A stretch of 64,000 nt of DNA from a virus, in the IMG/VR virus record IMGVR_UViG_3300036759_000122, positions 1 through 64,000 of that record. One strand, given 5' to 3'. The notes below the pieces were generated by a model, which saw only the letters and a program-made list of their open reading frames with translations, made no database searches and was not told where the DNA came from. The translations under genes were made by a program, and so were the position numbers. Position 1 is the stretch's first letter, and each line of letters starts with the position of its first letter. This document shows positions 58,020 to 64,000 of this stretch, one piece after another.

Positions 58020-59630
58020 ATGGTCCCGCAGCAGCGGGACGTTCTGAACTATGACGCCACGTCGGTCTCCAACGCGTCTTTCAGCATCCCGCTACCTTCC
58101 ACCGTCACCGGCACCGACGGGGACGGCAACCCGATCTACACGATCACCATCCAGCCCGATGACTGGGGCATCGTGCTGGTGGTCTGGTCGGCGGTCAGTG
58201 GTTCCCCGCTCGCCGGGCTGAGCACCTCCTGGCAGGTGCTGCAACCGCCGACGGTGGCCAACCAGGTGTGTTTCGCGGTGCTGGCACGCCAATTCGTCGA
58301 TGGCGACACGGTCGTCGACATCGAGCTGACCGACAGCAGGTTCCTGCTCGCGGTCGGTATCTGGTACTCCGGCGCGGACCGGGTTGACACAGTGGGACAG
58401 CCGGGGATCAACCCGAGCGCGGTGCTGCAGACCTCGACCGCGCCGTCGATGGTCGCCTCTGGCGCGTCCGACGAGCTGGGCCTGTCGCTGTTCGTCTCGG
58501 CGATGCGGTCCGTGCCGCCGGTGGTGCAGGTCAGCCAGGGCACCGTGGTAGTCGGCAGGACCGGCAATCCGAACACGGTGCTCGGCCTGATCGCCGCCGG
58601 GCCGCTCTCAGGACCCGGGCCCACCGGGGACGTCATCGCCACCTACGACACAGGCGCACAGTCCCGCGCCGGGATCCAGCTCGGCCTGCTGACGCTCGGC
58701 GGGCAGATCGCCGGGACCGCCAGCTTCGGGACCCAGGTGACCCTCGCGGCCACCGGCGTCCCGGCACGGCCTACCGACGCCGCATTCGCTGTTGCGGTCG
58801 CACTGGCCGTCACCGGCCTATCCGGTAGTCAGGCCGCGTTCACCCCGACGGTCGTACTCAGCGCAGTGGGGCGACCGATCGTCCCGATCAACCTCAACCC
58901 GGTCGTCAACCTGAGCACCGTCGGGCAGATACGCGGCTTCGCCACGAAGACCATGACCATCGGGCTGGCCACCATCGGCTCGCCCCACTTCACCGGCACG
59001 CCCGCGTTCAACCCGAGGGTCGTCCTCGCCGCCACCGGGGTGAAGAAGGTCAGCGGCATGATCGGCCTCGGCCCCACCGTGACACTCTCCACGCGGGGTC
59101 GGGCGCTGACCTGGGCACGTCCCGGTTTCACCGTCACCGTCCGGCTGGCGGCACTGGGCACCCCGACCATTCCCGGCACCGCCCATTTCCGGCCCGGCGT
59201 CACGTTGTTCACCCGGCGCAACGGGGTCTTCATCCTCGGCACGGCGGGCTGGGGGCCGTTGGTCACACTGCGCGCCGCCGGTGTGTTGATGGCCACCTCC
59301 GGCAGTGCGGACTTCACCCCCGAGATCACTCTGACCGCCGACGGCACTCCGGACTTCACACCGGTCGGGGAAGTCGATTTCGGACTGCGGGTGACACTGG
59401 CCGCCGACGGGTTCTCGCTGCCGCGCGGCCCGGTGGGTGTCACCATCAAACCGGTGCTGCAGGAACCGGATCCGGACTGGCACGGGCGGCCCAAGGACGA
59501 GTACGACTGGCGGGTGGACCTGCCGGTCGGCACGGCCGGGTTCGATACTGAGGTCACCCTGATCGCCGAAGGCGGCGAGCTGCTCGGCGCGACCCAGCAC
59601 GCCGCGCACACGTGGAGCGTGGACGAATGA
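58020..59630 (+). CDS. Tandem beta-repeat structural protein
   Basis: Residues about 1-235 of the 536-residue product form a beta domain (WGIVLVVWSAVSGSPLAGLS). From about 240 to 500 there is a repeat of about 26 residues with the pattern AxFxPxVTLxAxGxP, at least nine copies (FGTQVTLAATGVP, FNPRVVLAATGV, FTPEITLTADGTP). Such repeats could form an extended rod or solenoid on the virion surface. The stop overlaps the next ATG. Confidence 0.65.
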   Translation: MVPQQRDVLNYDATSVSNASFSIPLPSTVTGTDGDGNPIYTITIQPDDWGIVLVVWSAVSGSPLAGLSTSWQVLQPPTVANQVCFAVLARQFVDGDTVVDIELTDSRFLLAVGIWYSGADRVDTVGQPGINPSAVLQTSTAPSMVASGASDELGLSLFVSAMRSVPPVVQVSQGTVVVGRTGNPNTVLGLIAAGPLSGPGPTGDVIATYDTGAQSRAGIQLGLLTLGGQIAGTASFGTQVTLAATGVPARPTDAAFAVAVALAVTGLSGSQAAFTPTVVLSAVGRPIVPINLNPVVNLSTVGQIRGFATKTMTIGLATIGSPHFTGTPAFNPRVVLAATGVKKVSGMIGLGPTVTLSTRGRALTWARPGFTVTVRLAALGTPTIPGTAHFRPGVTLFTRRNGVFILGTAGWGPLVTLRAAGVLMATSGSADFTPEITLTADGTPDFTPVGEVDFGLRVTLAADGFSLPRGPVGVTIKPVLQEPDPDWHGRPKDEYDWRVDLPVGTAGFDTEVTLIAEGGELLGATQHAAHTWSVDE

Positions 59631-60334
59631 CGCAGCCGAAACCGTTCCTCCCGGTGCAGCCGAACAACCAGCCCTACTACGTGCGCGAGGTGCAGAACTG
59701 GGCGATCCAGCAGGAACGGCAGAGGCATATCGAAGCAATCCTCTGGGTCGGAGAGCCGACTCTGTTTCTGTTGCTCTGGAAAGTGGAGGACTACGAGGCC
59801 GGGTACGTGGCCCGGTGCCCGCGTTGCCGCCTGTCCGACGACTCGCTCAACGACCGCATCGAGAAGGTCTACCAGCAGCCGGTACAGGCCACCTGCCCGT
59901 ACTGCTTCGGCACCACTTTCGACGGCGGGGTGCGGGCCAAGGTGGTCCGGCCCGCGATCTTCACCGACTCCAACGAGATCGAGCGCAAGTCGGCCCGGGG
60001 CGTGATCTATCCGGAGAGCTGCGTGGTGGAGAGCACCGACGACTTCCGGGCCCGGCAGGGCGACTACGCCTGTCGTCAGGACGGATCGCGCTGGCAGTTG
60101 TCCCAGCCGAACGGGATCCAGCTGCGCACCGGGTATGCACACCCGGCCCAGGCCAACGCCGCGCTCGGCTACGCGCAGATCCCGGCCACCCGCCAGGACC
60201 CGTCCAGCGTGGCTTTCCAGATCCCGCCCAACGACGCCGAGCTGGGTGGCTGGCTCACCTCGCCGCAGTACTGGCCCACACCGGCCAACGACATGGTCGC
60301 GGGCCCGGCCATCCCGGGTGGGGAGGTGCCGTAG
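59627..60334 (+). CDS. Zinc-ribbon neck/tail protein
   Basis: The ATG is in an ATGA overlap. The 235-residue product has a helical front, CPRCRLSD...CPYCFGTTF (residues about 64-90), and a beta-rich rear with RTGYAHPAQANAALGYAQIP. Its position before other neck genes suggests a head-tail connector component. The stop overlaps the next GTG by one base. Confidence 0.65.
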   Translation: MTQPKPFLPVQPNNQPYYVREVQNWAIQQERQRHIEAILWVGEPTLFLLLWKVEDYEAGYVARCPRCRLSDDSLNDRIEKVYQQPVQATCPYCFGTTFDGGVRAKVVRPAIFTDSNEIERKSARGVIYPESCVVESTDDFRARQGDYACRQDGSRWQLSQPNGIQLRTGYAHPAQANAALGYAQIPATRQDPSSVAFQIPPNDAELGGWLTSPQYWPTPANDMVAGPAIPGGEVP

Positions 60335-61065
60335 TGCCGCTGGAGATGCTGCCCGAGTCGCGGCTGAGCTGGGACCCGGACCGGATCGTGATCCTGGTCG
60401 ACTCGACCGGCGGGTTGGACACCAACCTGCTGGCTGAGCAGGCGGTGCACGAGGCACGGGTGGTGATGCCGAAGGTCACCGGCTATCTGGTGACCACGCT
60501 GCGGGCCATCCACGGCGACAACTTCTTCGGCATCTACTTCCCGGACAAGCGGGTCCGGTACCTGGAACAGGGCACCGGGCCGTTCACCATGAACAACCTG
60601 GCCGGGAAGACCGTCCCGATGTGGATCGACGACCCGAGCGGGAAGGAGCGGGCCGCCAACCCGAAAGCGAAGACCCGGACCACCGTGGACGGCCGGACCC
60701 AGGTGCTCATCTTCCGGCGCGCGGCGCTCAAGGGGTCGCGCCGCAACGTGCGCAGAACGCTCCCAGGCGGCCGTACCCGCGTCGTCAGCGTCCCGGCCTC
60801 CTATCCGGGTGCGGCGGGCCGGATCAGCCGCCGTGAGGCCTCTCAGCCCCTCACCACGGCAGGCCGTCAGGGCGGCCGGGTGGCACGCGGCAACGTCGGG
60901 GTGCGCTGGCGGCACCCCGGCATCACCGGACGCCAGTTCCTCAACTACGCGATGTCGGTCACCGCCATCACCAACGGATTGGGTGTGGACGTGGTCTACC
61001 TCGCCGACGCGGTGACCATCTTCACGCTGCTGCGCAAGTACACCCAGGGAGGTGGCAGCGCATGA
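60334..61065 (+). CDS. Neck or tail-completion-like protein
   Basis: The 243-residue product starts at a GTG sharing one base with the upstream stop. It has a helical front (DTNLLAEQAVHEARVVMPKV), strands (NFFGIYFPDKRVRYLEQGTG), and a basic stretch with SRRNVRRTLPGG. The general pattern recalls HK97 gp10-type proteins. It precedes the tail-terminator-like gene, the usual neck order. Confidence 0.55.
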   Translation: MPLEMLPESRLSWDPDRIVILVDSTGGLDTNLLAEQAVHEARVVMPKVTGYLVTTLRAIHGDNFFGIYFPDKRVRYLEQGTGPFTMNNLAGKTVPMWIDDPSGKERAANPKAKTRTTVDGRTQVLIFRRAALKGSRRNVRRTLPGGRTRVVSVPASYPGAAGRISRREASQPLTTAGRQGGRVARGNVGVRWRHPGITGRQFLNYAMSVTAITNGLGVDVVYLADAVTIFTLLRKYTQGGGSA

Positions 61066-61727
61066 CCGCACCGCACACCGGCTACCTGACCCGGCTCAAG
61101 GGCTGCGTCGTGGACGCGCTGTCCACGGTGTTCAATTCGACCTTCCCCGACCCGCGTTTCCGGGGTCTGAAGGTGTCCATCGAGTACCCGTTGGACCAGC
61201 AGAGCTACCCCTCGATCTGGGTGAACTACGACGACTCGGACTCGCTGGAGATCGCTTCGATCGACCATCGCGAGTTCCTGGTCGATACCGACGGCCTGCA
61301 TCACGAGGTAACCCGGTGGAACTTCGCCGGATCAGTCACCCTCACCGTGGTCGCGCTGAGTTCGCTGGAGCGCGACGCGCTCTATGACGAGGTGGTGCGC
61401 ATCTTCGCGTTCAGTCGGATCGAGGAGGCCAATCCGGACTTCCGCACCATTCTGGAGACCAACGACTTCCTGTATCTCGCGGTCAACTGGGACCAGTTGC
61501 GCCCGCACGGGGATGCCGCCGCCCCGGGTACCCCGTGGGGCAGCGAGGACGAGGTCATCTACGAGCGGTCGCTGGGCTTCGACGTGGAAGGTGAGTTCGT
61601 CTCCGACTGGCGTACCAACACCCTGGTGCCGCTGCGGGAGATCGTGGTGGTCGGCGAGGCGGTCAACGATGCGGGTGATCCGCTCGGGCTGGAACCAATG
61701 ATCCTCGGTATCGGCCGCACCGACTGA
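61062..61727 (+). CDS. Tail-terminator-like protein
   Basis: The 221-residue product (YPSIWVNYDDSDSLEIASID, TLTVVALSSLERDALYDEVV) alternates strands and helices like tail terminator proteins. It starts in an ATGA overlap and is the last gene before the sheath. The assignment rests on order and general shape. Confidence 0.55.
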   Translation: MTAPHTGYLTRLKGCVVDALSTVFNSTFPDPRFRGLKVSIEYPLDQQSYPSIWVNYDDSDSLEIASIDHREFLVDTDGLHHEVTRWNFAGSVTLTVVALSSLERDALYDEVVRIFAFSRIEEANPDFRTILETNDFLYLAVNWDQLRPHGDAAAPGTPWGSEDEVIYERSLGFDVEGEFVSDWRTNTLVPLREIVVVGEAVNDAGDPLGLEPMILGIGRTD

Positions 61728-61732
61728 CCTCC

Positions 61733-61762
61733 TGCCCTGCCACCGGGCCGCGCAGCGAAGTA
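61733..61762 (+). promoter_or_regulatory. Promoter-like element copy 7 (TGCCC-N19-GAAGTA)
   Basis: TGCCC at 61733-61737 and GAAGTA at 61757-61762 stand between the stop at 61727 and the sheath GTG at 61797. They are well placed to drive the sheath and tube genes. Confidence 0.62.
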
Positions 61763-61796
61763 ACGAGCCTTCGCGTCCATCAGCCAGGAGGGCCTC

Positions 61797-63314
61797 GTGA
61801 CCAGTGGCGTCAACTTCTCGGCGGGCTATGTCCCGCCCGGTGTCTACGTCTCCACCAAGTCCACCGGCTCGACCGGCGTGGTCGGGGTCGGCGACACCGT
61901 CGTCTGCCTGGTGGGACGGGGAATCGGCTATCAGACCTACACCGAGTCGATCAACTTCGGCAGCGGCGACAACGTCACCCTGGACAACCTGGGCATCGAC
62001 CCCACTTCGGTGGTGGTGACCAGCTCGGGCGCGGCACAGACGCCGTACACGCCGGATGAGCCGAGCCTGCCGCACGACTACTCGGTCAGCCAGAGCCAGG
62101 AACCGGACCTGCAGGACCGCAGCACGGTCATCACTCGCACGCCGAGCGGGGAGATCCCCACCAACGTCAACCTGCTGGTGCGTTACAACTACACCAGCGA
62201 GGCCTACAACGCGCTGCACAGCTTCACCGACTACGCCACGTTCGTCTCGGTGTACGGCCCGGCTCTGGACCCGGTGACCGGCGCGATCGTCAGCCCGCTC
62301 ACCCTGGCCGCTCAGATCGCGTTCCAGAACGGCGCGAACGTGCTCTACGCGGTCGCCCTGGACACCACCAGCGGCCTGTCGCTGCCCGACCAGTTCGCGG
62401 CGGCCTATGCACTGACCATCCCGAACTACGACATCAACATCATGGTGCCGCTGTTCGAGGACGCCATGGACGCGGGGTCTGCCAAGACCGAGATCGCCGC
62501 CCTGTCCTCGTTCCTGAACAGCGCCGAATCCAACGGCTTCCCCCGCATCGCGATCGTCGGCCCGGCGGCGGGATTCGTCGGCGATCCGGGCGAGGTTGCC
62601 ACCGACACGGCCTACCGGCGTGTCGTGTGGACCTGGCCGCAGGGGTTCCTGTTCTTCAACCCGGTGCGCACGGTCAACGGCACGGTGACCGTGGACGGCT
62701 TCTATGCGGCAGCCGGGGCGGCCGGGTACCTGGCCAACAATGACCCGAACCAGGGTCTGACCCAGGCGCAGCTGCGCAGCTTCTCGGGGATGCCGGTGAG
62801 CATCCTGTCCGCGATCGCCGACCCGACCAAGAAGAACATCTGGTCCTCCTCCGGGGTGGCCGTGTTCGAGATGAACCGGATCAACCAGATCATCTGCCGC
62901 CACGGGGTGACCACCGACGTGTCCAACGTCGGTACCCGGGAGATCTCCATCGTGCGGTGCCAGGACGCGCTGTTCGTGGAGATCGAGCTGACCCTGGTGG
63001 AGGCCAACCTGATCGGCACCCCGATCACGGCGAACACCCCGCTGATGGTCAAGTCCCTGGTCACCGGTGCGCTGGAGTCGGCGCTGGCCAACTACACCAT
63101 CGCCTCCTACGACTCGGTGGTGGTCAACCAGCAGGCACTCCCCACCGGCGACCCGACGGTGATCGAGGTCAGCTTCAACTACCAGCCCACCTACCCGCTG
63201 GACTACATCACCGTCACCTTCACCCTGGACCTGTCCACCGGCAACATCTCCAGCCCGATCACCGACACGGCCGGTTCCGGCGGCAGCAGCAGCGCGCTGC
63301 AGGTCGCGGGCTGA
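61797..63314 (+). CDS. Contractile tail sheath protein
   Basis: CCAGGAGGGCCTC precedes the GTG. The 505-residue product starts GYVPPGVYVSTKSTG, the usual opening of sheath proteins. It has an inserted beta domain (about residues 80-130), a core (IMVPLFEDAMDAGSAKTEIA, VVWTWPQGFLFFNPV), and the conserved sheath C-terminal region (NVGTREISIVRCQDALFVEI). The sheath contracts to drive the tail tube through the envelope. The tail-tube gene follows 16 bases later. Confidence 0.88.
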   Translation: MTSGVNFSAGYVPPGVYVSTKSTGSTGVVGVGDTVVCLVGRGIGYQTYTESINFGSGDNVTLDNLGIDPTSVVVTSSGAAQTPYTPDEPSLPHDYSVSQSQEPDLQDRSTVITRTPSGEIPTNVNLLVRYNYTSEAYNALHSFTDYATFVSVYGPALDPVTGAIVSPLTLAAQIAFQNGANVLYAVALDTTSGLSLPDQFAAAYALTIPNYDINIMVPLFEDAMDAGSAKTEIAALSSFLNSAESNGFPRIAIVGPAAGFVGDPGEVATDTAYRRVVWTWPQGFLFFNPVRTVNGTVTVDGFYAAAGAAGYLANNDPNQGLTQAQLRSFSGMPVSILSAIADPTKKNIWSSSGVAVFEMNRINQIICRHGVTTDVSNVGTREISIVRCQDALFVEIELTLVEANLIGTPITANTPLMVKSLVTGALESALANYTIASYDSVVVNQQALPTGDPTVIEVSFNYQPTYPLDYITVTFTLDLSTGNISSPITDTAGSGGSSSALQVAG

Positions 63315-63330
63315 GAAGGGAGCCTGAGCG

Positions 63331-63822
63331 ATGCCCAGTCCGAAGGTGCGGGTGGTCGGCAGCGGCTACTCGACGTTCACCTATGCCGGTCAGATCATCG
63401 CCTTCTTGGAGCAGGTCGACGACTCCGGACAGCGGGCTTTCTCCGACGCGGGCGCACCGTACCAGTTCATCCAGCCGATCGGGGCGATGCACCCGACCGA
63501 GATCGCCACCAGCCGGGTACTGCAGGGCGGCACCCTGAACCTGACCATCCGCGAGCTGTGGAACACCTACGTCTGGGAGCAGCTGGCCAACCTGACCGGC
63601 ACCCGCAACATCGTCGACATCTTCAACCGGCTCGCCGCGCAGAACACCTATGTGACCTGCCAGATGGTGATCCGGCCGCCCACCGGCTCCGGCAAGCCGC
63701 GCGGCAAAAACTACCACAACTGCACCATCGTCGACATCGGCGACAACGACACGATCACCGTCGGTGCACTCGCGGTCACCAAGGGCATCGTGGTCGCTTA
63801 CACGCACACGAGCGCGCTATGA
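63331..63822 (+). CDS. Tail tube protein
   Basis: The 163-residue product follows AGAAGGGAGCCTGAGCG. It is beta-rich (TFTYAGQIIAFLEQVDDSGQ, CTIVDIGDNDTITVGALAVT) and of typical length for a myovirus tube protein. Directly after the sheath gene is the standard place for it. Confidence 0.8.
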   Translation: MPSPKVRVVGSGYSTFTYAGQIIAFLEQVDDSGQRAFSDAGAPYQFIQPIGAMHPTEIATSRVLQGGTLNLTIRELWNTYVWEQLANLTGTRNIVDIFNRLAAQNTYVTCQMVIRPPTGSGKPRGKNYHNCTIVDIGDNDTITVGALAVTKGIVVAYTHTSAL

Positions 63823-64000
63823 CCACCGGGCCGAACGAGGCGGACCTGTTGCCGGTGGATGCACAGGCCACGTTCGGCCCGTCGTTCGTGCTTCCCATCA
63901 CCCCGGAGACCGAACCGGAGGAAGGCCCTTTCGACGACGTCGACACCGAGCTGGACCCGAAGATCCGGGAGGATTTCATCGGGCTCACCTATCTGGGCAA
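63819..64000 (+). CDS. Partial gene after the tail tube (tail-assembly chaperone candidate)
   Basis: The ATG overlaps the tube stop (ATGA) and the frame runs off the window end. The visible 60 residues are acidic (ITPETEPEEGPFDDVDTELD), then KIREDFIGLTYLG. Tail-assembly chaperones usually lie here, but only the start is visible. Confidence 0.55.
   Translation, partial: MTTGPNEADLLPVDAQATFGPSFVLPITPETEPEEGPFDDVDTELDPKIREDFIGLTYLG

Overview
The window is part of the genome of a tailed bacteriophage of a high-G+C actinobacterial host. The evidence is the strongly G/C-biased third codon positions, frequent GTG starts, dense ATGA/GTGA-coupled genes, and a recognisable structural set: portal, maturation protease, HK97-type capsid protein, GH19 endolysin, holin, neck proteins, contractile tail sheath and tail tube. 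The sheath and tube make it a myovirus. I saw no terminase, integrase, replication gene or tRNA, so this is a slice of a larger genome. The exact host genus cannot be read from the sequence.

Layout. (1) 1-8.6 kb: one leftward gene cut by the window edge, then rightward genes for large modular proteins with zinc ribbons and Pro/Gly-rich linkers. (2) 8.6-16.4 kb: a 1580-codon polyvalent reading frame (GNAT x3, ADP-ribosyltransferase-like, ParB-like, two RelE/ParE-like domains, zinc ribbon), then the portal gene, which is interrupted by a mini-intein. (3) 16.4-17.7 kb: small genes ending in an Acb2-like anti-CBASS candidate. (4) 17.7-22.2 kb: a leftward operon of about 17 tiny genes including a vWA protein; several share an MTxDPVA-type N-terminus. 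(5) 22.3-27.2 kb: membrane proteins, two collagen-like proteins and a LamG protein. (6) 27.3-28.2 kb: gene-free DNA with a pentamer-periodic repeat island. (7) 28.2-38.8 kb: a second polyvalent protein (SWIM finger, Nudix), then tail fibres. (8) 38.8-45.0 kb: the maturation protease gene, whose 5' end has been split and duplicated around an HNH endonuclease, then decoration and capsid proteins and a hairpin terminator. (9) 45.0-47.4 kb: a zinc-finger PD-(D/E)XK homing-type endonuclease and a 1.6-kb pentamer island in the opposite orientation to the first. (10) 47.4-50.4 kb: a leftward gene pair, then endolysin, holin and a SLOG-like protein. (11) 50.4-54.1 kb: three transcription units with a shared promoter/leader (membrane protein; zinc/OB protein; DUF2786 plus metallopeptidase). 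(12) 54.2-64 kb: neck, fibre, HNH, connector, sheath and tube genes.

How the genes fit together. The large proteins beside the portal and capsid have the domain style of polyvalent proteins, which are thought to travel in the capsid and enter the cell with the DNA; the Acb2-like gene would add a counter-defence function. Most structural blocks appear to start at a conserved bipartite element, TGYCB-N19-GAAGTA, found seven times, each time at the end of the preceding gene; I infer it is a phage promoter. Mobile DNA has been very active: two HNH genes, one PD-(D/E)XK gene, one intein, low-G+C toxin-like cassettes with out-of-frame partner genes, and pentamer islands that also occur inside reading frames.

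The items I consider least expected are the two nested out-of-frame small genes preceding RelE-like domains, the self-repairing HNH insertion in the protease gene, the pentamer islands, and the seven-copy promoter-like element.
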